A stretch of 64,000 nt of DNA from Streptomyces sp. NBC_01750 (GCF_035918095.1 NZ_CP109137.1:434001-498000), one strand, 5' to 3'. Shown: positions 38,179-47,037, counted from the stretch's first letter. A program made the numbers and translations. Notes: a model not told the origin generated them from the sequence alone.

Positions 38179-39249
38179 CTATCCGTGCCGGCTCAGGTCG
38201 TGGAAGAAGTCCTCGATGACGTGGAGCTGTCCGGAGCGGGCCGTCTCCTCGTAGACGTATTTGCCGACGGCGAGGTCGAGTACTCCGAGGCCGAAGGGTG
38301 AGAACACCAGGGGCCGGTCCGTGGGGGGTGTCACTCGTCCGGTCATGACGTCGGCGAGTGTGCCGTGGAGGAAGTTGCGGTTGCCGGTGAGCTGTTCGGC
38401 CAAGTGCGGGGACGTGTTGGCTTTGAGGCAGTGTTCGACGTCGTCGACGATGTTGGTCGAAGCCAGGAGGATCTCGGGTGCGAGGTCGCGCAGGGACACG
38501 TGCAGGACCAGGGGGTTGTGCTTGAACCAGGCCAGGTCGCTGATGTGTGGCTCGCCGGCAATGGTGGCGAAGACGACGAGGTCGCTGGAGCGGATCAGTT
38601 CCTCGGCGCTGTCGTGCACGGTGATCCGTCCGGCGGTGCCGGTCTGCTCCAGGTAGCCGCGGAAGCCGGCTGCACTGTCGGCGGACAGGTCGTGCACGCC
38701 GATCTCGTCGAAGGTCCAGCCGGTGCCGGTCAGGAAGGTGTGGATGTAGCGGGCGATCAGGCCCGTACCGAAGAACCCGATGCGCGTGGGGCGTTGCCGG
38801 TTGCGGGTGAGATGGTCGGCGGCCAGTGCCGCGGATGCGGCGGTTCTGGTGGCGCTGATGATGGAGCTTTCCAGGCAGGCGAAGGGATATCCGGTGTCGT
38901 GGTCGTTGAGGATCAGCACGGCCGATGCCCGAGGGATGCCGGCCTGGACGTTGTCGGGGAAGCTGGAGATCCATTTGAGGCCGTCGACGCGGACTTGGCC
39001 GCCGATCGAAGCGGGCAGGGCGATGATCCGGGAGGAGGGGCGGTCGGGGAAGCGCAGGAAGTAGGAGGGGGGGTTGACCGACTCTCCGGCGGCGTGCAGA
39101 TGGTACGTGGCCTCGATGAGGTCCGTGATCTGCTTTTCCCGGTCCTGCAGGGCCTGCTGGACCTGGGCTCCGGAGATCACTGCGAACGGTGGCACGGTGT
39201 GCGGCTGGGACATGGCGGGCTCCATTACGGGCGGGTGCTGGGCGGTCAT
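38179..39249 (-). CDS. sbnB: 2,3-diaminopropionate biosynthesis protein SbnB
   Basis: A 356-aa member of the ornithine cyclodeaminase/mu-crystallin family, SbnB branch. SbnB oxidatively splits N-(1-amino-1-carboxyl-2-ethyl)-glutamate into L-2,3-diaminopropionate and 2-oxoglutarate with NAD+. Seen here: the N-terminal substrate region (VNPPSYFLRFPDRPSSRI, VDGLKWISSFPDN), the Rossmann start RIGFFGTGLIARYIHTFL, and VVFATIAGEPHISD, LASTNIVDDVEHCL, SPFGLGVLDLAVG. It is the last gene of the operon; its ATG overlaps the stop of the oxygenase gene (ATGA), with GAGGTGAG before it, so translation is coupled. SbnA, the partner enzyme, is divergent at 46051. Confidence 0.93.
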   Translation of the reverse strand: MTAQHPPVMEPAMSQPHTVPPFAVISGAQVQQALQDREKQITDLIEATYHLHAAGESVNPPSYFLRFPDRPSSRIIALPASIGGQVRVDGLKWISSFPDNVQAGIPRASAVLILNDHDTGYPFACLESSIISATRTAASAALAADHLTRNRQRPTRIGFFGTGLIARYIHTFLTGTGWTFDEIGVHDLSADSAAGFRGYLEQTGTAGRITVHDSAEELIRSSDLVVFATIAGEPHISDLAWFKHNPLVLHVSLRDLAPEILLASTNIVDDVEHCLKANTSPHLAEQLTGNRNFLHGTLADVMTGRVTPPTDRPLVFSPFGLGVLDLAVGKYVYEETARSGQLHVIEDFFHDLSRHG

Positions 39250-40250
39250 CGGGGGCTCACCTCGACGGTCGGCGGGCACTGGGCCGGGCGCAGCGGCTCG
39301 GCCATGGCGACGAGTACCTCGCGTGGTCCTTGGAAGGCCTCCCTGCTGTGCGCGGTGCGCACATTGTCGACGAGCATGAGGTCGCCGGCCTGCCACGGCT
39401 CGCGGGTGGTGTGCGCGGTGTAGGTGTCGTTGAGGAGCTCGACGATGTCCGGGCCGATGGGATCGCCGCCTCCGAAGCGGGTGTTGAACGGCAGCCCCTC
39501 GGCGCCGTAGACGTCGATGAGGTATTCGCGGATTTCGGGTTCGATCGTCCATTCGTTGAGGAAGGCGATCTGGTTGAACCAGCAGCGGCGGCCGGTGACC
39601 GGATGGACGGTCACGGCGGGGCGGCGCTGACAGGTACGCAGACTGCCGTCGGGTTGCCAGGCCAATTCGATGGCGTGGGTGCGGCAGTAGACCTCGATGG
39701 CGGTCCGGTCGTCGGTGCCGAAGGCTTCGGCGTAGGGGGCGCCGATCTCGTCGTTGTAGGTGCGGGTGAGCAGCCAGCCCTCCTGTTCGAAGCGGTGGAC
39801 CAGCTCGGTGGGCAGGGCTTCGAGGACGGTGGGGGCGTCAGCGATGGCGGTGGCTCCGCCGGTGGTGGGTGCGGTCAGGCAGGCGAACAGCATGAGGCCG
39901 GGGGGCTGGAGGGTGTAGCTGATTTCGTGGTGCATGCACATCGGCTGGTTCGGCGGCCACTGCGAGGAGGAGTACACGCCCGGGGTGTAGGTCTGGCGGG
40001 GCGCGAAGGCTTCCCTGTCGGTCATCAGGGACGGGGCCAGTTCGTGGAAGACGGCGGCAGCCTGGTCCGCGTCGCGCAAGTGCAGGCCGCGGATGAGGAC
40101 CGCGCCGTGTTCGGTGACGAGGGTGCGCAGTGCGTGGTGGTGTTCGGCTGCCCAGGCCTGCGCGTCGTCGGGGGTGTCGGTGTGCAGGATCGGGGGTTTG
40201 CCTGGGTGCAGGTCCACCTCGAGCAGGGGCGCCGGGATCGGGTACGGCAT
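39246..40250 (-). CDS. TauD/TfdA family oxygenase, SyrP-like
   Basis: A 334-aa Fe(II)/2-oxoglutarate oxygenase. Iron ligands are seen as MHHEISY (His-x-Glu, the SyrP-like variant of HxD) near residue 110 and DNVRTAHSREAF near 305, with the 2-oxoglutarate-binding Arg in this last block. Close patterns to SyrP-type enzymes: GLMLFACLTAPTTGGATAIA, CWFNQIAFLNEW, FGGGDPIG. SyrP hydroxylates the beta carbon of carrier-bound aspartate in an NRPS system; here hydroxylation of the carrier-bound building block is inferred. It lies between the NRPS gene (23-base gap) and sbnB (4-base overlap). SbnB releases 2-oxoglutarate, the co-substrate of this enzyme. Confidence 0.88.
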   Translation of the reverse strand: MPYPIPAPLLEVDLHPGKPPILHTDTPDDAQAWAAEHHHALRTLVTEHGAVLIRGLHLRDADQAAAVFHELAPSLMTDREAFAPRQTYTPGVYSSSQWPPNQPMCMHHEISYTLQPPGLMLFACLTAPTTGGATAIADAPTVLEALPTELVHRFEQEGWLLTRTYNDEIGAPYAEAFGTDDRTAIEVYCRTHAIELAWQPDGSLRTCQRRPAVTVHPVTGRRCWFNQIAFLNEWTIEPEIREYLIDVYGAEGLPFNTRFGGGDPIGPDIVELLNDTYTAHTTREPWQAGDLMLVDNVRTAHSREAFQGPREVLVAMAEPLRPAQCPPTVEVSPR

Positions 40251-40273
40251 GGTGCTTTTCCTTTCGATGTGGT

Positions 40274-42781
40274 TCAGGAGGAGGTCAGTAGTCCGGTTGC
40301 CTGGCTCTGGGGCCTGTTGTCGACCAGGTCGGCGAGGTCGGTGAGGACGGGGTGGCGGGTGACGTCCTTGAGGGTGATGGCGCGGTCCAGGGTGATGGCG
40401 AGTTTGACTGCGGAGAGGGAGGTGCCGCCGCGGTCGAAGAAGTGGTCGTTGCGGCCGATCCGGTTCTGGGGGATGCCGAGGACTTTGGCCCAGGCGGCGG
40501 CCAGTCGTTGCTCGGTCGGGGTGGCCGGTGGCTGGTGGTCGTCCTCGGTGGTGGCGAGGTGGGCGGCGAGTGCTTCCAGTGCCTTCTTGTCGATTTTGCT
40601 GTTGGCGGTCAGCGGCAGGTGTTCGCGCCAGTGGAAGGCCGCGGGGACCATGTAGTGGGGCAGTGAGGCGCTGAGCCGGTCGGTGAGGGTGGCGGCCTGG
40701 AGGGGCTGGGGGCCGCTGTAGAAGGCGATCAGGTGTTTGCTGTGGTCGGCGCGTTCGGTGACGACGACGGCGCCGTCGCGGACACCTGGCACCCGCAGCA
40801 GGGTGTTCTCGATCTCGCCGATCTCGATCCGGAAGCCGCGGATCTTGACCTGGGCGTCCCGGCGGCCCAGGAACTCCAGCTTCCCCGAAGGGTGCCAGCG
40901 GCCGTAGTCGCCGCCGAGGTAGAGCCGTTGGCCTTCACGGTGCGGGTCGGACAGGTAGGCGGCCCGGGTGCGGTCGGGGTCGTTGATGTAGCCGCGGCCG
41001 ACGCAGACGCCGGAGAACGCGATCAGACCCGGGGCGCCCAGGGGCACCGGGGTGAGGTGTTCGTCGACGACGTAGAGGTGCACGTTGTTGACGGGGCGGC
41101 CGAGCAGGACACGCTCCGGCGCCCGGTCCATGACCTCGTGGTTGGTGTCGTCGGAGGTCTCGGTGAGCCCGTAGGCGTTGACCAGCCGGGTCCGGGGCTT
41201 GGCTGCGAACCAGCGCTCGGCGAGTTCCCTCTTCAACGCCTCGCCGGTGGCCGACACGCAGCGCAGGTCGGGCAGGTCGCGGGGGCGCTGTTCGAGTTCG
41301 GTCAGGACGGCTTCGAGGTAGGAGGGGACCAGTTGCAGGACGGTGACCCGGCCCGCGGTGAGGGTGTCGAGGAAGCGGGGGATGTCGAGGATCGCGTCCT
41401 GTTCGACCAGGAGGGTCTTCCCGCCCGCCAGGAGTGCGCAGAGCAGTTGCCACAGGGAGATGTCGAAGCACTGGGGTGCGGTCTGGGCCACCACCCCTCG
41501 CGCGTCGATGTCCAGGTCGTCGATCTTGGCGTAGAGGTGGTTGAGCAGGCCGGCGTGTTCGCACATCGCGCCCTTGGGCTCGCCGGTGGAGCCGGAGGTG
41601 AAGTAGATGTAGGCGAGCTGGTCCGGTGTGACGCGGATGCCCGGATCGTCGTCGCCGTGGTCTTCGGTGCAGGCGGTGTCGATGAACAGTTTCTCGGTTT
41701 CGGGCCGGGTCTGAAGGGCGGGGTCGAGGGTGGTGGTGCTGCCGGGTTCGGTCAGCACCAGGGTGCACCCGGCGCGGGTGAGGGTGGCGGCGATGCGTTC
41801 GGCGGGGAAGTGCGGCTCGATGGGCAGGTAGACGCCGCCGGCTTTGAAGACCGCGAGGACGGCGGCCAGCCAGTCCAGGTTGCGCTCGGTGACCACCGCG
41901 ACGACACCCTCACGCTCCAGCCCCCGCGCCAGCAGGGCCCGGGCCAGCCGGTTCGCCCGGGCGTTGAGCTCCCCATACGTCCACCGCCGGGTGCCGTGCA
42001 CGGCGGCGACGGCGTCCGGGTGGGCCCGTACCCGGTCCTCGAACAGTTCGTGGAACCGGCGCTGCGGCAGCTCCCGGACCGGTCCGGCCAGCCCCTCCAG
42101 CTGGAACCGCAGCTCGTCGGCGGACAGCAGGCTCTGGCGTGCGTGGTCGGCATCCGGGTCGGCGGCGATCAGCGCGAGCGCGGCCAGGTGGTAGCCGGCG
42201 ATCCTGGCCGCACCGTCCGCATCAAGCATCTCGGTGCGGTAGCGCAGCCCCAGACGCAAACGGCCGCCGTGCCGGGAGAATCCCACCCCGACGACGGTGG
42301 CTTCGGCCAGAACACCGCCCGCACCGCCCGGATCGAACACCGTCTCCGGCGACAACTGGGCCAGACCCAGCTCCGCCCTCAGCTCATCGACCGCACAGTC
42401 CCGGTGCGACAACAACTCCGAAACAACCAGATCAGTGGCCCGCACCAACTCCCGCCACGACACGGGCCCGGTCGACAGCCGGCACGGCAACGGCCCGCCA
42501 CCCCCCACAGCCACGTAGCCGGTGGACACCTCCCGCTCCCCCGACAACGCCGCCAGCACCCTGGCATGCGCAGCCAGCAACACCGAACCCAACGGCACCG
42601 CCAACTCCCCCGCCAGCCCACGCAACACCCCCACCGTGCCGTCCGGAACCACCGCCTCGAACACGCCAACACCCGCCACCGGACGGAGGGTCCAGCGTGG
42701 GGCGGGGGTGAAACCGCCGGCTGTCAGTACGCCGCGCCAGAACTCCCGGCCGGTCTGGGTGCGACTCACATGTGTTTCCAT
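40274..42781 (-). CDS. Nonribosomal peptide synthetase, partial C - A - T
   Basis: An 835-aa NRPS. Residues 1 to about 240 resemble the second half of a condensation domain (FWRGVLTAGGF, LGLRYRTEML) but lack HHxxxDG. The A domain (about 245-700) has all core motifs: YIYFTSGSTGEPKGA, FDISLW, NAYGLTETSDD, GGDYGRW, GRRDAQVKIRGFRIE and the lysine in TANSKIDKK. A carrier domain with Ser788 (GGTSLSAV) follows. By-eye specificity positions read D-I-W-Q-S-T-A-D-D; two acidic residues at the pocket end suit a basic amino acid, consistent with but not proving diaminopropionate. No TE or second module. It is 45 bases after the Pls-like gene. Confidence 0.92.
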   Translation of the reverse strand: METHVSRTQTGREFWRGVLTAGGFTPAPRWTLRPVAGVGVFEAVVPDGTVGVLRGLAGELAVPLGSVLLAAHARVLAALSGEREVSTGYVAVGGGGPLPCRLSTGPVSWRELVRATDLVVSELLSHRDCAVDELRAELGLAQLSPETVFDPGGAGGVLAEATVVGVGFSRHGGRLRLGLRYRTEMLDADGAARIAGYHLAALALIAADPDADHARQSLLSADELRFQLEGLAGPVRELPQRRFHELFEDRVRAHPDAVAAVHGTRRWTYGELNARANRLARALLARGLEREGVVAVVTERNLDWLAAVLAVFKAGGVYLPIEPHFPAERIAATLTRAGCTLVLTEPGSTTTLDPALQTRPETEKLFIDTACTEDHGDDDPGIRVTPDQLAYIYFTSGSTGEPKGAMCEHAGLLNHLYAKIDDLDIDARGVVAQTAPQCFDISLWQLLCALLAGGKTLLVEQDAILDIPRFLDTLTAGRVTVLQLVPSYLEAVLTELEQRPRDLPDLRCVSATGEALKRELAERWFAAKPRTRLVNAYGLTETSDDTNHEVMDRAPERVLLGRPVNNVHLYVVDEHLTPVPLGAPGLIAFSGVCVGRGYINDPDRTRAAYLSDPHREGQRLYLGGDYGRWHPSGKLEFLGRRDAQVKIRGFRIEIGEIENTLLRVPGVRDGAVVVTERADHSKHLIAFYSGPQPLQAATLTDRLSASLPHYMVPAAFHWREHLPLTANSKIDKKALEALAAHLATTEDDHQPPATPTEQRLAAAWAKVLGIPQNRIGRNDHFFDRGGTSLSAVKLAITLDRAITLKDVTRHPVLTDLADLVDNRPQSQATGLLTSS

Positions 42782-42826
42782 CGGTCTCTTCCTCTGCTTG
42801 TGCTGGTGTCGCGGTGTCAGTTGCCG

Positions 42827-45466
42827 TCAGTTGCCGCGTGCCGGGGCGGCGTGGGTGGAGGGGTGTTCTTGGTGGGCTTCAAGGTGGGTTTTGTTGTCCG
42901 CCATTTCCCGGGCCGGGTTGCCGCCCCACTGAGCGTGCGAGGGGATTTCCTCGCCCTTCATGAGGAAGGAGTCGGGGGCGAGCATGGCGCCGTCGCCGAT
43001 CGTCACGCCGTAGTGGACGAAGGCGCCGACCCCGAGGGTGCAGCCGCTCCCGAGGGCGCTGCGGTCGGACTTGAAGGCGCCGTCCTCCTGCGAGTGGCAC
43101 TGGATCACAGTCCCTGCGTTCAGCGTGCTGTCGTCGCCGATGGTGACGAGGGTGCGCTCCGGGAAGAAGCAGCCGTCGTCGAAGACCCGCTTGCCGATCC
43201 GGGCCCCCAGCAGCCGCCAGATCACGTTCTTGAAGGGGGTGCCGTCGAAGACCTGGATGTAGTCGATCGAGGCCATCTTCCAGAAGCGTTCATGGCGCCA
43301 GAAGGGGGGCTCGTAGATCGAGCAGTACAGCGGCTTCTGGGCCTTGAATCCCGTGGCGGCCCGTTCGATCAGCGCGAAGTAGACGACGGTGAACGCGAGG
43401 GTGAGGACGCTGGCCAGTGCGATCGCCGGTGAGCCGATCACGGAGTGGAGGTCGACTGCGCCCATGGTGATGAGGGTGATGACGAAGAAGTGGATCCACC
43501 GCGCCAGCAGGTACAGGCCGGCGGTTGCGGCATTGTGCCTGTTCTTTGCGGTGAGGCGGCGGCGCAGCTCGTCGCCGGTCTGAAGGTGGTTGAACTTGTT
43601 GTCGCGCATCACCGTGCGCGGGATCTCGAAGCTGGGTGAGCCGAGCAGGCCCACGCCTTCGCGCGTCGGACCGTCGATGGGGACCATGACTTTCGTCGCG
43701 AGCAGGCAGTTGTCGCCGGTCTTGCCCTGTGAGGGGTAGGCGATGCGGTTTCCGAGGAAGTTGCGGGGCCCGATCGACGTGTGGGACACGCGGAAGGACG
43801 TACTCGAGAAGTCGGCGTTCATGATGGACAGTCCGTCGGCGACCATGGTGCCGGTGCCGACAGAGCTCAGGTACGGGTTCTCGTGCTGCACTTCGGTGCC
43901 GAAGTTGGACCCGGTCTGCTCGACGCGGGACAGGTCGTATCCGAGGTAGCGCAGGTAGTGGACGATGCCGGAGCTGTCGCCGAAGAGCGTGGCGAAGAAC
44001 TTCCTGTTGGTCATCAGCGCGATCGCCCGCTGGATGCCGTAGTGGAAGCCGTACAGCGGATAGACCTTGCCGGGCTTGATGGCCCGGTTGAGCACGCGCG
44101 GCACGGTGCCCACGACCAGGAGGCCGGTGAGCATGGAGCCGAAGAAGACGACCAGGGAGATGGTCAGGGCATCGGCGTAGAATTCCGGGCTGGTGAAGGC
44201 CACCGCCTGCGGGTTCAGGAGCCCATGAAGCTGCGGGACGTCGGCGAGCAGGATGCTCAAGCCGCCCATCGCAAGCGGCAAATACACAATCAGCAGATTC
44301 AGCAGCTGCAGAACGCCGTAGAGGGTCCTTTTGACGGTGGGGCAGTCGGCGGGGCCGACCGTCCGGTAGTCCACCTCGGTCGGTTGCGCCGGGGAGCCGT
44401 GCCAGCGTTCGCCGGCGGGCACCGTCTGGCCTGTGTGCAGGGAGGAGGCGTGGCCCAGTTGGGCACCGTCGCCCATCGACGTGTCGATGTCGAGGACCGT
44501 GTGCTCGCTGACGAGCACATTGCTGCCGAGGGTGACCGGGCCGGTCTGGATCAGGCCGGCGTGGGCGCGGTAGCAGGACAGGAGCACGTCCTTGCGGATG
44601 ACCGTGCCCTCCTTGACGGTGAGCAGGTCGGTGCAGACCGGGATCGCGTGAGAGAGGATCGTGACGCCCTTGCCGATCCGCGCGCCGAGCGCCCTGAGGT
44701 ACAGCACGTACAGCGGTGAACCGGCGAACAGGCGCAGGGGGCTGGTGCGGATCAGGGTCTTGACGACCCAGAAACGCAGGTAGGCCATACCCCACAGGGG
44801 GAACTCGCCGGATCGCCAGCGGCCGACGAGCGTCCACTTCGCCACGACCGGGAGGGTGCACAGACCCAGGAAGCTCGCGCCGGCGAACAGGACCGACCGC
44901 AGGTAGAGGTCGAGCAGACCCGAGCCCGCGGAGATCCACTCGTAACCTTCCGCGGCGACGAGGGCGGCGAGGCAGGAATAGCCCAGGAAGATCAGGAACT
45001 GCAGCGTTCCGCAGACGATGTAGCGCCGTGTACCGGCCGCTGCCGTCACCTCGGCCCGCGCCGCCGCCTCGGTCGGTGCCCCCACGTCGGTCGGTGTCTG
45101 CGCCGGTACCGACACCTCCGCAGCCGGGGCCGGGGACGGGACGGGGGTGGGGGTGGGCACGGCGTCGGCGAGCGCGGTGGCCAGGCTCCGGATGGTGGGA
45201 TGCCGGTAGATGTCCTTCATCGACACGGCCGGCAGGTCCGCCCGCTTCCTGACCCGCGCACAGAACTGGGCCATCACCAGGGAATCGGCACCCAGGTCGT
45301 TGAAGAAGTGGCTGTCGGTCGGTACCTGCTCGACGCGCACGACGCCGGCCAGTACCTCGGCCAGTAGCTCCTCGGTGCCGGTAACCGGGCCGGCGTCCCC
45401 GTCGTCCTGGCGGGTCGAGATGTCAGCCGGATCGGCCGTCAAGACCTCGACAGATTTCCCTAGCAC
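42827..45466 (-). CDS. Carrier domain plus Pls/PosA-type membrane synthetase module
   Basis: An 879-aa protein, first gene of the operon. A carrier domain with Ser62 (LGADSLVMAQ) is followed by a Pro/Val/Thr linker. Six TM segments come in three pairs (near residues 150/190, 390/440, 640/670), each pair followed by a soluble left-handed-beta-helix (hexapeptide) part, such as LGARIGKGVTILSHAIPV, NFLGNRIAYPSQGKTG and LLGARIGKRVFDDGCFFPER. This is the layout of the C-terminal part of epsilon-poly-L-lysine synthetase, where the three soluble domains join monomers. Unlike Pls, the A domain is on another protein. GTG start at 45466 after GGAG. It probably polymerises or couples aminoacyl units at the membrane. 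Confidence 0.9.
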   Translation of the reverse strand: MLGKSVEVLTADPADISTRQDDGDAGPVTGTEELLAEVLAGVVRVEQVPTDSHFFNDLGADSLVMAQFCARVRKRADLPAVSMKDIYRHPTIRSLATALADAVPTPTPVPSPAPAAEVSVPAQTPTDVGAPTEAAARAEVTAAAGTRRYIVCGTLQFLIFLGYSCLAALVAAEGYEWISAGSGLLDLYLRSVLFAGASFLGLCTLPVVAKWTLVGRWRSGEFPLWGMAYLRFWVVKTLIRTSPLRLFAGSPLYVLYLRALGARIGKGVTILSHAIPVCTDLLTVKEGTVIRKDVLLSCYRAHAGLIQTGPVTLGSNVLVSEHTVLDIDTSMGDGAQLGHASSLHTGQTVPAGERWHGSPAQPTEVDYRTVGPADCPTVKRTLYGVLQLLNLLIVYLPLAMGGLSILLADVPQLHGLLNPQAVAFTSPEFYADALTISLVVFFGSMLTGLLVVGTVPRVLNRAIKPGKVYPLYGFHYGIQRAIALMTNRKFFATLFGDSSGIVHYLRYLGYDLSRVEQTGSNFGTEVQHENPYLSSVGTGTMVADGLSIMNADFSSTSFRVSHTSIGPRNFLGNRIAYPSQGKTGDNCLLATKVMVPIDGPTREGVGLLGSPSFEIPRTVMRDNKFNHLQTGDELRRRLTAKNRHNAATAGLYLLARWIHFFVITLITMGAVDLHSVIGSPAIALASVLTLAFTVVYFALIERAATGFKAQKPLYCSIYEPPFWRHERFWKMASIDYIQVFDGTPFKNVIWRLLGARIGKRVFDDGCFFPERTLVTIGDDSTLNAGTVIQCHSQEDGAFKSDRSALGSGCTLGVGAFVHYGVTIGDGAMLAPDSFLMKGEEIPSHAQWGGNPAREMADNKTHLEAHQEHPSTHAAPARGN

Positions 45467-46050
45467 GTGAGCTCCTTGAAGACGTTTCGGTCAGCGTCGG
45501 TAGGTGCGGATGGATTCGTGATGTCCGCCTCTCCAGTAGGCCCGGCCGGCGAATTCCTGTCCTGCCCCTGAATTTCGGGGCTTGACGCAACACACCGGTC
45601 TTGATAGCCCGACTGCTCTGCGGTCCGTCGCCCTGCGTTCCCTTGCTTTCTGTGCGCGTCGCCCGGCCTACGACCGCGTATCACAGGCACCCGTGCAATC
45701 CGCGGGGAAATCGCCCGGGAATTGAGTTGACCGCCCGTCTGGCCCAGCGTTTTCCGGGTGGGGAACCACATACCCCGGTGGGGTGGGACAGGTTGGAGGC
45801 CCGGACCGGAAGCTGCGGATGACCCTGATTCAGGTGGTTGGTTCAGCCCCTCCCCCGGCACGACACGGCTGCTTATGCGGGAACAGGGTGCGTGTCAAGT
45901 CCCGAATTTCGGTGGCATGACAAGGCTGCACCGATTCCGGCGTACTGGAGGTGTTCCGGCGAGTCGCAACTCGCCGCCGAATTCCTCCCCGGGTCGCGCC
46001 GAGACGGATCAGCGGCCGGGAGGCACTCCGCCGCAGTCGAGGAGACGACC
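45467..46050. promoter_or_regulatory. Divergent promoter region of the diaminopropionate cluster
   Basis: A 584-base gap between the Pls-like operon and the SbnA-type gene. Notable parts: CCCC-TGAATTTC-GGGG hairpin near 45567-45582; TTGACG with TAGCCC at 17-base spacing near 45581-45609, a possible rightward promoter; and a direct repeat CCGGGTGGGG / CCGGTGGGG around 45747-45785 that could bind a regulator. No open frame is convincing. Confidence 0.45.
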
Positions 46051-47037
46051 ATGCCTGTCATTTCCGCTCCCCAGGCCTTCAACGAGGACGAGCTCTACGT
46101 CGACCTTGAGGGAATCTTCGGGCGGTCGCTGTTCCTCAAGTGCGAGGGCTTCAATTTCGCCGGCTCGATCAAGCTGAAGGCCGCGACCGAGATGGTCGAG
46201 GCCGCCGAACGCGACGGCCTGCTGACCCCGGACTCGGTCCTGGTCGAGTCGTCCTCGGGAAACCTGGGCGTGGCCCTGAGCATGATCGCAGCCAGCAAGG
46301 GCTACCGGTTCCTGTGCGTGACCGACTCGCGCTGCAATCTGCCGACCAGGCTGATGATGGAGGCCCTGGGCAGCCAGGTCCACGTCATCACCGAGCCCGA
46401 CCCCGTCGGCGGCTTCCTCGGCGCGCGCATCGACCACGTACGCGCGCTGTGCGCCTCCGACGACCGCTATGTGTGGCTCAACCAGTACACCAACCCCAGC
46501 AACGGCATGGCCCATTACCGAAGGACCGCCCCGGCCATCGCCCGGCAGTTCCCGGACCTGGATGTGCTGTTCGTCGGGGCCGGCACCACGGGGACTCTGA
46601 TGGGCTGCGCGCGCTACTTCCGCGAGTGGCACCGGCAGGTGCGCATCGTGGCCGTCGACAGCGTGGGCTCGGTGACCTTCGGGGGCGCCCCGGGCCGGAG
46701 GATGATTCCCGGGCTGGGCACCAGCAGGCGCCCGCCACTGCTGGACGAGTCCTATATCGACGATGTGGTGTGCGTGCCGGAGGCCGACACCATCCGGGCC
46801 TGTCACCGGCTGGCCAGGCGCGGGTTTCTGTTCGGGGGTTCCACCGGCACAGTGGTCAGCGGCGCGATGGACTGGCTGGCCCGGCAGGAGGGACGGGAGC
46901 TGACCGCGGTGGCCATCGCCCCGGATCTGGGTGAGCGGTATCTGGAGACCATCTACCAGACCAACTGGGTCCAGGACCTGTACGGCGAGGACGTCCTCGA
47001 CACCCAGGCGCTGACCACCGCATCCCAGGCAGCCTGA
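46051..47037 (+). CDS. sbnA: 2,3-diaminopropionate biosynthesis protein SbnA
   Basis: A 328-aa PLP enzyme of the cysteine synthase fold, SbnA branch. SbnA condenses O-phospho-L-serine with L-glutamate to N-(1-amino-1-carboxyl-2-ethyl)-glutamate, the substrate of SbnB. Seen: the PLP lysine in GFNFAGSIKLKAA, the substrate loop VESSSGNLGVALSM, the phosphate-binding FVGAGTTGTLMGCARYF, and IPGLGTSRRPPLLDESYIDD and GGSTGTVVSGA. These separate it from CysK (SbnA-type GTS pattern). ATG at 46051 after GAGGAGA. It is divergent from the NRPS operon. Together SbnA and SbnB make a complete L-diaminopropionate route. Confidence 0.93.
   Translation: MPVISAPQAFNEDELYVDLEGIFGRSLFLKCEGFNFAGSIKLKAATEMVEAAERDGLLTPDSVLVESSSGNLGVALSMIAASKGYRFLCVTDSRCNLPTRLMMEALGSQVHVITEPDPVGGFLGARIDHVRALCASDDRYVWLNQYTNPSNGMAHYRRTAPAIARQFPDLDVLFVGAGTTGTLMGCARYFREWHRQVRIVAVDSVGSVTFGGAPGRRMIPGLGTSRRPPLLDESYIDDVVCVPEADTIRACHRLARRGFLFGGSTGTVVSGAMDWLARQEGRELTAVAIAPDLGERYLETIYQTNWVQDLYGEDVLDTQALTTASQAA

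Noticed and set aside
40274..42781. Direct assignment of the A domain to diaminopropionate
   Set aside because: The pocket letters were aligned by eye and I could not match them to a proven Dap-activating domain, so the substrate is left as an inference from neighbours.
40733..43432. A 899-codon open frame on the plus strand opposite the NRPS and Pls-like genes
   Set aside because: Antisense shadow typical of high-GC DNA: composition is Gly/Val/Asp-rich with no domain, while the minus strand has complete NRPS motifs.
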